Of a stretch of DNA of 14,141 bases, positions 1-6,277 are shown piece by piece. The stretch is from an uncultured Vogesella sp. (lineage in GTDB: Bacteria > Pseudomonadota > Gammaproteobacteria > Burkholderiales > Chromobacteriaceae): contig CAMLGD010000076.1 of the NCBI GenBank assembly GCA_946479405.1, positions 1 through 14,141 on the forward strand, in the 5' to 3' direction. Under the pieces are notes generated by a model. The model searched no databases and was not told where the DNA came from. It worked only from the letters and a program-made list of their open reading frames with translations. Position 1 is the stretch's first letter. The number at the start of each line of letters is the position of its first letter. The position numbers and the translations under genes are program-made.

Positions 1-2
1 TG

Positions 3-491
3 CAGAACGAAACCCTGCTGCAGACGCTGCCACCCGGCTACAAGATCGACTACCGCTTGCAGCAGGAGCAACTGCTGATGACCGAGATGGTGCCCACGGC
101 GCAATCGGCGCAGCACTGGGACGAGATGATCACCACCCAGGTATTCCAGGGGCTGAAGGTCACCTCGCCACAAGCGTTCCGCGACATCATGGTCAAGCAA
201 TGGGATTTCGCCTGCCCCGGCAGTGACTACGACGTGGTGGCCGATGGCCGCGAGAACGGCTACCCGTATGCGCTGTGGTTCCTAGCCTGCCCCAACAATC
301 CGGCCACCGGCCGCCCGGAAAACACCTGGTTCAAGAGCATCCAGGGCCGCGACAGTTTTTACGTGATCCAGAAAGCCTTCAAATTCTCGCCCAGCAAGGC
401 ACAGCTGTTGCCGTGGCTGCAGTATCTGCGCAGCGTGCAGCTGTGCGACAGCCGCCTGCCGGCCAGCCCGTGCCCGAAAGCCAGCAACTAG
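3..491 (+). CDS. Hypothetical protein, 3' part only
   Basis: This reading frame is open from the first bases of the window and ends at TAG 489-491, leaving 162 visible residues. The true start lies upstream, because in-frame codons before the TTG at 57 (reading ...PPGYKIDYR) continue the same protein character. I do not recognise a named family. The visible part is soluble, has no membrane segment, is rich in aromatic residues, and has four cysteines (in FACPG, FLACP, QLCDS and SPCPK) that could form disulfides in an exported protein. The signal peptide, if there is one, would be outside the window. It is convergent with transaldolase, with a terminator between the two. Codon use looks native. 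I am confident it is a real gene and do not assign a function. Confidence 0.75.
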   Translation, partial: QNETLLQTLPPGYKIDYRLQQEQLLMTEMVPTAQSAQHWDEMITTQVFQGLKVTSPQAFRDIMVKQWDFACPGSDYDVVADGRENGYPYALWFLACPNNPATGRPENTWFKSIQGRDSFYVIQKAFKFSPSKAQLLPWLQYLRSVQLCDSRLPASPCPKASN

Positions 492-507
492 CGGTGCCAC
501 CGGCAAC

Positions 508-531
508 AAAAAAGCTCCCCGCGGGGAGCTT
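508..531 (-). terminator. Rho-independent terminator of tal
   Basis: A perfect 20-base palindrome (512-531, arms AAGCTCCCC/GGGGAGCTT around a CGCG centre) is followed on the minus strand by a run of six T (plus-strand A at 508-513). It lies about 20 bases past the tal stop codon. On the plus strand the hairpin is followed only by a weak T-containing sequence, so it may partly end the convergent left-hand gene as well. Confidence 0.85.
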
Positions 532-551
532 GTTGCATGACGCCAGCCGGC

Positions 552-1613
552 TCAGGCGGTGAGCTGCAACAGCTCGGCAAACGCCTTCTCGAACAGCACC
601 AGACCATCCTGCTGCAGTTGCTCGCCCACCGCATCGAAATCCACGCCGGCAGTCTGTGCTGCGGCCAACGTGGCTGCGGCGGCATCCACGTCCTGCGTCA
701 GCGTAGCGGCAGCGTTGCCGTGGTCGCGGAACAGCGCCAGGGTAGCGTCCGGCACCGTGTTGACGGTTTCGTCGCCGATCAGGCTTTCCACGTACAGCAC
801 GTCGGAATAGGCCTTGTTCTTGGTGCCGGTGGACGCCCACAGCAGGAACTGGGCGCGGGCGCCGGCCGCCTTCAGTGCCGCGAATTCGGCACCGTGGAAG
901 CGTTCCAGGTAGCGCTGGTAGGCCACGCGCGACAGCGCCACCGCCACCTTGCCCTGCAGCTCGGCCGGCAGCTGCGCATCCAGCAGACTATCGACGCGCG
1001 ACAGGAAGAAGCTGGCCACCGCCTTGATGTGACCCAGCGGCTGGCCGGCGGCATGGCGCGCCGTCAGGCCGGCGATGTAGGCATCCCACACCGCCTCTAC
1101 CTGGCGCAAAGAGAACAGCAGGGTGATGTTGACGTTGACGCCTTCGGCGGTCAGCTGGCGGAAGGCGGCGATGCCTTCGGCGGTGGCCGGAATCTTGATC
1201 ATGGCGTTGGGGCGGTCGATCGCCGCCCACAGCCGGCGCGCGGCGGCCAGGGTGCCGGCCTCGTCGCGCGACAGTTCCGGCGACACTTCCAGCGACACAT
1301 AACCGTCGTCGCCCTTGGTGGCGCGGTACTGCGCCAGGTTCAGATCGCAGGCGGCCTGGATGTCGGCAATCACCAGGGTTTCGTAGCGCTGCTCGGCGCT
1401 CAGCGCCGGGTTGGTCTTCAGCTGTGCCAGTTCCTCGCGGTAACGCGGGTCGGTGCTGATCGCCTTGTGGAAGATGGCCGGGTTGGAGGTCACCCCGGCG
1501 ATGCCGTCTTCTTCGAGCAGACGGGCCAGCTCACCGGAGGCCAGCAGTTCACGGGAAAGGTTGTCCAGCCAGATGCGCTGGCCGAACGGGCGGATGGCTT
1601 GCAGTCGATTCAT
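552..1613 (-). CDS. tal: Transaldolase
   Basis: Transaldolase moves a dihydroxyacetone unit between sedoheptulose-7-phosphate and glyceraldehyde-3-phosphate in the non-oxidative pentose-phosphate pathway, in the cytoplasm. The 353-residue product has the family hallmarks: WLDN near residue 16 (Asp17), GVTSNPAIF at about 40-48, GYVSLEVSP at 104-112, and the Schiff-base lysine in NAMIKIPAT (Lys140). Its length and motifs fit the single-domain bacterial form of roughly 350 residues. I chose ATG 1613, where homology begins (MNRLQAI). The frame stays open upstream to 1859, but that part is not protein-like and runs into the neighbouring gene. No strong Shine-Dalgarno precedes this ATG. The 100 bases before it hold a 13-base palindrome (CTTGTC-G-GACAAG, 1666-1678) and no convincing promoter. 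It supplies fructose-6-phosphate and erythrose-4-phosphate. Confidence 0.93.
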   Translation of the reverse strand: MNRLQAIRPFGQRIWLDNLSRELLASGELARLLEEDGIAGVTSNPAIFHKAISTDPRYREELAQLKTNPALSAEQRYETLVIADIQAACDLNLAQYRATKGDDGYVSLEVSPELSRDEAGTLAAARRLWAAIDRPNAMIKIPATAEGIAAFRQLTAEGVNVNITLLFSLRQVEAVWDAYIAGLTARHAAGQPLGHIKAVASFFLSRVDSLLDAQLPAELQGKVAVALSRVAYQRYLERFHGAEFAALKAAGARAQFLLWASTGTKNKAYSDVLYVESLIGDETVNTVPDATLALFRDHGNAAATLTQDVDAAAATLAAAQTAGVDFDAVGEQLQQDGLVLFEKAFAELLQLTA

Positions 1614-1713
1614 GTGTGCTACTCGGGCAAAGGCTGGAAACAGGGCGTGCATGACGCCGGAAAGTCTTGTCGGACAAGGCATCCTAACCCGATGCTGCGC
1701 TGAAGCAAAGCCA

Positions 1714-2025
1714 CTACAGCGGGCTGGCCGGGTCGACAAAATCGAACACCAGCGCGGCGGCCAGCAGCGGCTGCACGCTGGCAACAAACTGCTGGTGCGC
1801 CGGGTGTAGCAGGTAGACATCGCGCGCGGCCGCATCGGCAAACTGCAGCAGCCAGCCATGGCTATAGCCCTGCGCCAGCCCTTCCGGGCTGCAATCCGGG
1901 CCGTGACGGAAATCGCGGACTACCCCGGTGGCGGGCACCAGCGCGGCAAAATCGGCTTCGACGGCAGCAATGGCGGCCGCGTCGATGTGGTCGTGAAAAC
2001 GGAACAGTACGATGTGATGCAGCAT
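1714..2025 (-). CDS. Dabb family (stress-responsive A/B barrel) protein
   Basis: This 103-residue protein opens with MLHHIVLFRFHD, the typical first strand of Dabb-domain proteins. It also shows the expected HGWLLQFADAAARDVYLLHPAHQQF segment in its second half (about 56-80), with conserved His and Tyr positions. These small dimeric ferredoxin-like alpha/beta barrels occur in stress-induced plant proteins and in many bacteria. The bacterial function is mostly unknown, and a few relatives are enzymes. The start at ATG 2025 is supported by GGAGG (plus-strand CCTCC 2032-2036) six bases upstream. A terminator for the preceding phoBR operon sits only 33 bases before the start codon, so this gene needs either a promoter very close to that hairpin or read-through. 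Family call confident, function unknown. Confidence 0.85.
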   Translation of the reverse strand: MLHHIVLFRFHDHIDAAAIAAVEADFAALVPATGVVRDFRHGPDCSPEGLAQGYSHGWLLQFADAAARDVYLLHPAHQQFVASVQPLLAAALVFDFVDPASPL

Positions 2026-2048
2026 GGCTGACCTCCGATAACGGCGAC

Positions 2049-2083
2049 AAAAAAGACAAAAGGTTGGCCGCGGCCAACCTTTT
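2049..2083 (-). terminator. Rho-independent terminator after phoR
   Basis: A perfect 26-base palindrome (2058-2083; stem GGTTGGCCG/CGGCCAACC flanked by AAAA/TTTT) is followed on the minus strand by TTTT-GTC-TTTTTT. It begins 20 bases past the phoR stop codon. The plus-strand side also ends in TTTT, but no plus-strand gene reads into it. Confidence 0.88.
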
Positions 2084-2102
2084 GAGTATTGCTCATCTCG
2101 CG

Positions 2103-3401
2103 TCAGGCCACCTGCTCGGGACTGAACACCACGCTGAACTCGCTGCCCTTCTCCGGCTCGCTGCGTACTTCCAGCTTGCCATGGTGCCGCATCAGCACAT
2201 GCTTGACGATGGCGAGGCCGAGGCCGGTGCCGCCGTTGCTGCGCGAACGGCCGCGATCGACGCGGTAGAAGCGCTCGGTCAGGCGTGGCAGGTGTTCCGG
2301 CGGAATGCCGATGCCGGTATCCGTCACCGAAAACGCGGCGCGACCGTCGTCCAGCTCGCGCCAGCGCAGGGTGATGCTGCCGCCTTCCGGCGTGTAGCGC
2401 ACCGCGTTGGACACCAGATTGCCAAACGCGGAATGCAGCTCCTGCTGGTTACCCAGCAGATTGTGCGCGCTGTCGCGCTGCAACTCGATGCGGTGCCGCC
2501 CCTGCGACAGGCCCTCGGCCTCCACCAGCAAGGTATCCAGCAGCGCGTCCATATCCACCGTGTCCGGCGTCACCCCGTGCGGGCTGTTTTCGATGCGCGA
2601 CAGCGTCAGCAGGTCTTCCACCAGGCTCTGCATGCGCCGCGACTGCTCCAGCATCATCGGCAGGAACTGGCGCAGCGTGGCGTCGTCCACCGCCGGCATG
2701 TCGGACAGCGTTTCCAGAAAGCCGCCCACCACGGTAAGCGGCGTGCGCAGCTCGTGCGATACGTTGGCGACAAAATCGCGGTGCACGGTCTGCACCCGCT
2801 CCAGCTGGGTGATATCGCGGGTCAGCAGCAGCTTGCGCTTGATGTCGAACGGCACCAGCTGGATGGACAGCACCAGCTCCGGGCCATTGCCGGTGTTGCG
2901 CAGGATCAGCGGCTGGCTGTAGCGCTGCTCGGCCATGTAATCGTGGAACTCCGGCTCGCGCACCAGGTTCAGGATCTGGCTGCCGACATCCTTGCGGCGA
3001 TCCAGCCCCAGATGCGCCACCGCCATCGGGTTGATCCACTCGATGCGGTCGTACTCGTCCAGCACCACCACACCATCCGGCATCGCCTCGCTGGCATTGA
3101 TGAAGCGGTCCAGCACAATGGCCAGCCGGCGTTTGCTCTGTTTCTGCCGCCGCGCCTGGCGGTACAGCGCCATGAATACGGTGTTCCACGGCCCGAAACC
3201 ATCCGGCACCCGCCGCGGTGCCGGGCGTTCCAGCCAGCGCAGCAGCTGCCCCAGGTGATACAGGTGAAAACCCAGCCAGGTCACCAGCAGGCCCAGCATC
3301 AGCGCCAGCCCGGTCAGTTCGCCCCATACCAGCCCGCTGATCAGCGAGATGACGGCGATGACCACCAGGGTCACCAGCCGCACGACAAGAAATTCGGCCA
3401 A
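2103..3401 (-). CDS. phoR: Phosphate-regulon sensor histidine kinase PhoR
   Basis: PhoR is the membrane sensor kinase that phosphorylates PhoB under phosphate limitation and dephosphorylates it when phosphate is plentiful. The 432-residue product has two N-terminal hydrophobic segments (about 8-26 and 29-47), a charged linker, a PAS domain (about 95-200), the H-box VSHELRTPL with phospho-acceptor His216, an N-box (NLVSNAVRYTPEGG, 328-341), DTGIGIP (361-367) and GGTGLGLAI (390-398). The short sensor region without a large periplasmic domain is normal for PhoR. I chose TTG 3401, which has AGGGG about eight bases upstream and lies three bases after the phoB stop. There is no ATG nearby, and the next option, a GTG six codons in, would trim the first hydrophobic segment. 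It is co-transcribed with phoB. Genes for PhoU and the Pst transporter are not in the window. Confidence 0.93.
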   Translation of the reverse strand: MAEFLVVRLVTLVVIAVISLISGLVWGELTGLALMLGLLVTWLGFHLYHLGQLLRWLERPAPRRVPDGFGPWNTVFMALYRQARRQKQSKRRLAIVLDRFINASEAMPDGVVVLDEYDRIEWINPMAVAHLGLDRRKDVGSQILNLVREPEFHDYMAEQRYSQPLILRNTGNGPELVLSIQLVPFDIKRKLLLTRDITQLERVQTVHRDFVANVSHELRTPLTVVGGFLETLSDMPAVDDATLRQFLPMMLEQSRRMQSLVEDLLTLSRIENSPHGVTPDTVDMDALLDTLLVEAEGLSQGRHRIELQRDSAHNLLGNQQELHSAFGNLVSNAVRYTPEGGSITLRWRELDDGRAAFSVTDTGIGIPPEHLPRLTERFYRVDRGRSRSNGGTGLGLAIVKHVLMRHHGKLEVRSEPEKGSEFSVVFSPEQVA

Positions 3402-3404
3402 GAC

Positions 3405-4094
3405 TTACCCCTGCGCCGAGAAGCGGTAACCGGTACCGCGCACGGTCTGGATCAGCGCATCGTGACCGGTGCCCTCCAGCGCGCTGCGCAGGCGGCGGAT
3501 GTGCACGTCCACGGTACGTTCTTCCACGAACACGTGGTCGCCCCACACCTGGTCCAGCAGCTGGGTGCGCGAGTGCACGCGCTCGGCGTGGGTCATGAAG
3601 AAATGCAGCAGGCGGAATTCGGTGGGGCCTAAGTCGATGGTGTCGCCATTGCCCTGCACGCGGTGGGTCACCGGGTCCAGGCGCAGGCCTTTCACCTCCA
3701 CCGCGTCGTCGGTCATCTGCGGCGCGCGGCGGCGCAGCACCGCCTTGATGCGCGCCAGCAGCTCGCGCGGCGAGAACGGCTTGGTGATGTAGTCATCGGC
3801 ACCGGCATCCAGTCCCTGCACCTTGTCCTGCTCGTCGGAGCGGGCGGTAAGCATGATGATGGGGATCTGGCGGGTGCGTTCGTCGGCGCGCAGCTTGCGC
3901 GCGATTTCCACCCCGGAGGCGCCCGGCAGCATCCAGTCCAGCAGCACCAGGTCCGGCAGTGCGTTCTTGACCAGCGTCAGCGCCACCTCGGCGGTGCTGG
4001 CGCGCAGCACGTGGTGCCCGGCCTGAACCAGGTTGAAAGCAATCAGTTCCTGAATCGCCGGCTCGTCTTCGACAAGCAGAATATTGGCTGGCAT
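3405..4094 (-). CDS. phoB: Phosphate-regulon response regulator PhoB
   Basis: PhoB is an OmpR-type response regulator that binds Pho boxes and activates phosphate-scavenging genes once PhoR phosphorylates it. The 229-residue product has a receiver domain (1-120) with acidic residues Asp10/Glu11, phospho-acceptor Asp53 in LLDWMLPG, and Lys105 in ITKPFSPRELLARI. The C-terminal winged helix (about 130-228) has RTVDVHIRRLR and TVRGTGYRF. The length equals that of E. coli PhoB as I recall it. I chose ATG 4094 (MPANILLVEDE) with GGGAGG (4110-4105) ten bases upstream; the longer frame from TTG 4118 adds eight residues and would begin upstream of that Shine-Dalgarno. A Pho box 48-66 bases upstream suggests autoregulation. 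phoR follows after three bases. Confidence 0.96.
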   Translation of the reverse strand: MPANILLVEDEPAIQELIAFNLVQAGHHVLRASTAEVALTLVKNALPDLVLLDWMLPGASGVEIARKLRADERTRQIPIIMLTARSDEQDKVQGLDAGADDYITKPFSPRELLARIKAVLRRRAPQMTDDAVEVKGLRLDPVTHRVQGNGDTIDLGPTEFRLLHFFMTHAERVHSRTQLLDQVWGDHVFVEERTVDVHIRRLRSALEGTGHDALIQTVRGTGYRFSAQG

Positions 4095-4141
4095 GCGCGT
4101 AAATCCTCCCGGTAGCAATTATGGCAAGGATAGAAAGCGGC

Positions 4142-4160
4142 CGTTACAGAAATATGACAC
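4142..4160 (-). promoter_or_regulatory. Pho box upstream of phoB
   Basis: On the minus strand the sequence reads GTGTCATATTTCTGTAACG. The E. coli Pho box consensus is CTGTCATAWAWCTGTCAY, two TGTCA direct repeats 11 bases apart; 15 of 18 positions agree. A possible -10 element (TATCCT, 4132-4127) lies nine bases downstream, close to the spacing used in PhoB-activated promoters where the Pho box replaces the -35. A second -10-like hexamer, CATAAT, is at 4123-4118. The site indicates that PhoB activates its own operon. Confidence 0.8.
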
Positions 4161-4237
4161 TTCACCATGTGGCGCCATTTATCACCTCGCCGCGGGCGCA
4201 GGCGGCGGTGGAGACCGGGTCTGGCAGGGGGCCAGAC

Positions 4238-4270
4238 AAAAAAAATGGCCTGTCCGGTAAGGGACAGGCC
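4238..4270 (-). terminator. Strong minus-strand terminator upstream of phoB, with no ordinary gene before it
   Basis: Stem GGCCTGTCC/GGACAGGCC (4247-4255 and 4262-4270) with a six-base loop is followed on the minus strand by A and eight T (plus-strand A 4238-4245). It lies about 80 bases upstream of the phoB Pho box, so it ends a transcript that starts before phoB and insulates the Pho promoter. No recognisable minus-strand protein gene lies between it and the gap terminator at 5113. Confidence 0.85.
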
Positions 4271-4426
4271 AGAAGAGGTCAGCTGCCGGCGCCAGGCGCC
4301 AACAACCATAAAGACCAGGGACAAAGAGATCACCAGAACAGTTCAAAGATGCTCAGGGACATGAGCACCCTCACAACAGATCCAGAAGTCAAAGCACTCG
4401 GGCGCGGACCCTACTGCTTCAACACG
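4238..4426 (-). ncRNA. Candidate small RNA (orphan transcription unit)
   Basis: A promoter-like pair (4433-4461) would start transcription near 4426, and the terminator at 4238-4270 would end it, giving an RNA of about 190 bases. Inside is a perfect hairpin TGCTCA/TGAGCA (4350-4367) and a GC-rich self-complementary part with two GGCGCC copies (4288-4303). The only well-placed start is ATG 4362-4360 with GAGGG five bases upstream, encoding a ten-residue peptide (MSLSIFELFW, stop at 4330). Its start codon lies within the hairpin. A second overlapping frame from GTG 4333 runs through the terminator and so is unlikely to be a complete protein. It could be a small RNA, a leader peptide unit, or a short unrecognised mRNA. 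I do not recognise a known RNA family. Confidence 0.4.
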
Positions 4427-4432
4427 GTGCGA

Positions 4433-4461
4433 ATTTTACGGAGGATAATCGGTCAGGTTAA
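4433..4461 (-). promoter_or_regulatory. Candidate sigma-70 promoter for the orphan unit
   Basis: On the minus strand, TTAACC (4461-4456) and TAAAAT (4438-4433) are separated by exactly 17 bases. They match the -35 and -10 consensus at four and five of six positions. The spot lies in an AT-richer island between phoB and the Lrp-type regulator, and no other minus-strand gene is available for it to drive apart from phoB beyond the terminator. Confidence 0.45.
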
Positions 4462-4493
4462 TAGTGAATCGAAGGTTTTTCGGCCTCGTCACT

Positions 4494-4504
4494 TTGTATA
4501 CAAT
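4494..4504 (+). promoter_or_regulatory. Palindrome and -10-like element before the Lrp-type regulator
   Basis: TTGTATACAA (4494-4503) is a perfect ten-base palindrome, and TACAAT (4499-4504) within it matches the -10 consensus at five of six positions. No good -35 stands at the right distance. The start codon is 35 bases downstream. An operator overlapping the promoter would fit the usual autoregulation of Lrp/AsnC genes, but this is inference. Confidence 0.35.
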
Positions 4505-4538
4505 CTATTTTCGCAGACTTCGCTTTGGAATCGAAAAC

Positions 4539-4982
4539 ATGGACAAGTTCGACCGCAAAATCCTTGCTGCGCTGCACGAAAACGGCCGTCTGAGCTTTGC
4601 AGAACTTGCCCGCCGGGTAAACCTTTCTGCGCCGGCAGTGGCCGATCGGGTGGAAAAACTGGAACGAAGCGGCGTTATCAGCGGTTATCGCGCAATCATC
4701 AACCCCGACAAACTGGGCTACCCGATCCAGTGCCTGATCGAGCTGACAGTCAAGAATCTGGAATATTACGGCGTGGTGGAAACCCTGAAACGCATGCCGG
4801 AAATCACCGCCTGCGACTCCATCACCGGCAGCAGCGGGCTGATGATCCGCGTGGCGGTGGACGACATGAGCACGCTGCAGGCGGTAATCGCCCGCCTGAT
4901 GCAGTACGGCGACACCAAGACCTCGATGGTGATCGACCAGCCGGTACCGCCGCGCATGCCGGCGCTGCGCGACGACGACTAG
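4539..4982 (+). CDS. Lrp/AsnC family transcriptional regulator
   Basis: The 147-residue protein has the two-domain Lrp/AsnC layout: an N-terminal helix-turn-helix (about 3-60; DRKILAALHENGR, then AELARRVNLSAPAVADRVEKLE) and a C-terminal RAM effector-binding/oligomerisation domain (about 65-140). Members bind DNA as dimers to hexadecamers and often sense amino acids. In the ligand-pocket region it has SITGSSGLMIRV, where many relatives have an acidic or Tyr-Asp sequence after the TG. This may mean a different effector or none. The start ATG 4539 (MDKFDRKIL) matches family N-termini. A GTG at 4464 would add 25 unsupported residues that cross the putative promoter. The Shine-Dalgarno is weak (GGAA, eight bases upstream). 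It stands alone on the plus strand, and the target genes cannot be told from the window. No clear plus-strand terminator follows; bases 4983-5112 hold only a short hairpin (GCCGCA/TGCGGC, 5065-5083). Confidence 0.92.
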   Translation: MDKFDRKILAALHENGRLSFAELARRVNLSAPAVADRVEKLERSGVISGYRAIINPDKLGYPIQCLIELTVKNLEYYGVVETLKRMPEITACDSITGSSGLMIRVAVDDMSTLQAVIARLMQYGDTKTSMVIDQPVPPRMPALRDDD

Positions 4983-5112
4983 CCGTAATCGCGCCACTAC
5001 AGCCACCGCCCCTACTGTTGCCGGGGTATTTCGTCACGTTGTCGCCGTATTACAGCCCGCCCATGCCGCAGCATGCTTGCGGCCAACCTGGCCTACCCTG
5101 GCACCACACCAT

Positions 5113-5141
5113 AAAAAAATGCCTGCCCTTGCGGGGCAGGC
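5113..5141 (-). terminator. Rho-independent terminator of gap
   Basis: Stem GCCTGCCC/GGGCAGGC (5121-5128 and 5134-5141) with a five-base loop is followed on the minus strand by A and seven T (plus-strand A 5113-5119). It lies about 125 bases after the gap stop codon, leaving an unusually long 3' UTR. The hairpin may also slow plus-strand transcription from the Lrp-type gene, but that side has no T run. Confidence 0.88.
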
Positions 5142-5188
5142 GAGCGGGTCTATGCACAATAAGAAGCAACAGAAGAACTAAAGAGCAA

Positions 5189-5257
5189 GGTGGCCGTCTC
5201 CACACGGCCACCGGTATGAAACCGGCGCTGTCGGGCCGCCAGTGCCGCGCCGACAGC
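5189..5257 (-). other. Tandem hairpins in the gap 3' UTR
   Basis: Between the gap stop and its terminator are three inverted repeats: GCTGTCGG/CCGACAGC (5227-5234 and 5250-5257, loop 15), CCGGT/ACCGG (5211-5225, loop 5) and GGTGGCCGT/ACGGCCACC (5189-5197 and 5204-5212, loop 6). The second and third share two bases, so they may compete. They are followed by an unstructured U-rich RNA stretch (about 5150-5188 read on the minus strand) and then the terminator. This could protect the mRNA end or yield a 3'-UTR small RNA. Confidence 0.5.
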
Positions 5258-5266
5258 AAGCTGCCA

Positions 5267-6277
5267 TTACTTGGCCGCGGCCCAGGCCTGGGCGGTATCC
5301 AGCATACGGTTGGAGAAGCCCCACTCGTTGTCGTACCAGGACAGCACTTTTACCTGGCGGCCTTCGATCACGCGGGTCAGCGAAGCGTCGAACACGCTGG
5401 ATGCCGGGTTGTGCATGAAGTCGATGGACACCAGCGGCAGGGTGTTGACTGCCAGCACGCCTTTCAGCGCGCCATTGGCGGCGGCGGTGACGATCTCGTT
5501 CACCTCGGCCACGGTGGTATCGCGCGCCGCGGTGAAGGTCAGGTCCACCAGCGACACGTTGGCGGTCGGCACGCGCACGGCGAAGCCGTCCAGCTTGCCT
5601 TTCAGTTCCGGCAGCACCAGGCCCACCGCTGCGGCGGCACCGGTCTTGGTCGGGATCATCGACAGCGCGGCGGAACGGGCGCGGCGCAGGTCGCTGTGTT
5701 CGGTATCCAGCAGCACCTGGTCATTGGTGTAGGAGTGCACGGTGGTCATCAGGCCGTGGGCGACGCCGATGGCATCGTTCAGCGGCTGCACCAGCGGGGC
5801 CAGGCAGTTGGTGGTGCACGACGCGTTGGACACGATGCTCATGTCGCTGCGCAGGGTATTGTCGTTGACGCCGAACACGATGGTGGCGTCGGCATCGTCC
5901 GCCGGGGCGGAGATCAGCACTTTCTTGGCGCCGGCTTGCAGATGCAGCCCGGCCTTGTCGCGCTTGGTGAAGATGCCGGTGCATTCCAGCACGATGTCCA
6001 CGCCCATCGCGCCCCACGGCAGTTCGGCCGGGTTGCGTACCGACAGCAGCTGGATCGGCTTGCCATTGATCACCAGCTTGTCGTCCTGCAGTTCCACGCT
6101 GCCCGGGAACGGGCCATGGATGGAATCGTACTTGGTCAGGTGGGCGTGCAGTTCCGGATTACCCAGGTCGTTGATGGCAACGATTTCAATGTCTTTGTCG
6201 GCAAAACGTTCCTGCCAGGCGCGCAATACCATGCGGCCGATGCGGCCGTACCCGTTGATGGCCAGTTTTAGTGCCAT
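5267..6277 (-). CDS. gap: Glyceraldehyde-3-phosphate dehydrogenase, type I
   Basis: The 336-residue enzyme oxidises glyceraldehyde-3-phosphate to 1,3-bisphosphoglycerate with NAD in glycolysis (or the reverse in gluconeogenesis). Visible features are the Rossmann motif INGYGRIGR (7-15), Asp37 in INDLGN, which favours NAD over NADP, the catalytic stretch [13 protein letters not shown] with Cys154, His181 in TTVHSYT, and [12 protein letters not shown] near the C-terminus. The length is typical. ATG 6277 is preceded by AAAGGAG at good spacing; an upstream in-frame extension to 6364 is not protein-like. It is transcribed alone, between the nag-cluster terminator and its own terminator. Some bacteria carry a second gap paralogue for gluconeogenesis or an erythrose-4-phosphate dehydrogenase; the motifs here fit the ordinary glycolytic type, though the paralogue cannot be fixed from one gene. 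Confidence 0.95.
   Translation of the reverse strand: MALKLAINGYGRIGRMVLRAWQERFADKDIEIVAINDLGNPELHAHLTKYDSIHGPFPGSVELQDDKLVINGKPIQLLSVRNPAELPWGAMGVDIVLECTGIFTKRDKAGLHLQAGAKKVLISAPADDADATIVFGVNDNTLRSDMSIVSNASCTTNCLAPLVQPLNDAIGVAHGLMTTVHSYTNDQVLLDTEHSDLRRARSAALSMIPTKTGAAAAVGLVLPELKGKLDGFAVRVPTANVSLVDLTFTAARDTTVAEVNEIVTAAANGALKGVLAVNTLPLVSIDFMHNPASSVFDASLTRVIEGRQVKVLSWYDNEWGFSNRMLDTAQAWAAAK

Noticed and set aside
1666..1678. CTTGTC-G-GACAAG palindrome as a tal operator
   Set aside because: It is symmetrical but has no recognised regulator and no clear promoter beside it; kept only as a remark under tal.
1614..1859. N-terminal extension of transaldolase by 82 codons
   Set aside because: The extension overlaps the Dabb gene and is Cys/Arg/Pro-rich; homology to transaldolase begins at MNRLQAI (ATG 1613).
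2064..3632. 522-codon open frame on the plus strand opposite phoR/phoB
   Set aside because: It is His/Gln/Arg-rich antisense sequence spanning two real genes and starts inside the phoR terminator.
5065..5083. Terminator for the Lrp-type gene
   Set aside because: GCCGCA/TGCGGC forms a hairpin but is not followed by T residues on the plus strand.
5050..5259. 69-codon minus-strand frame with a Leu run (SLVLLLLLIV) in the gap 3' UTR
   Set aside because: It runs through the gap terminator, and the Leu run comes from the U-rich stretch; the hairpins explain the sequence better.
4121..6271. 716-codon plus-strand frame crossing phoB upstream region, the Lrp-type gene and gap
   Set aside because: It passes through two terminators, a Pho box and a different frame of a confident gene; the sequence is not protein-like.
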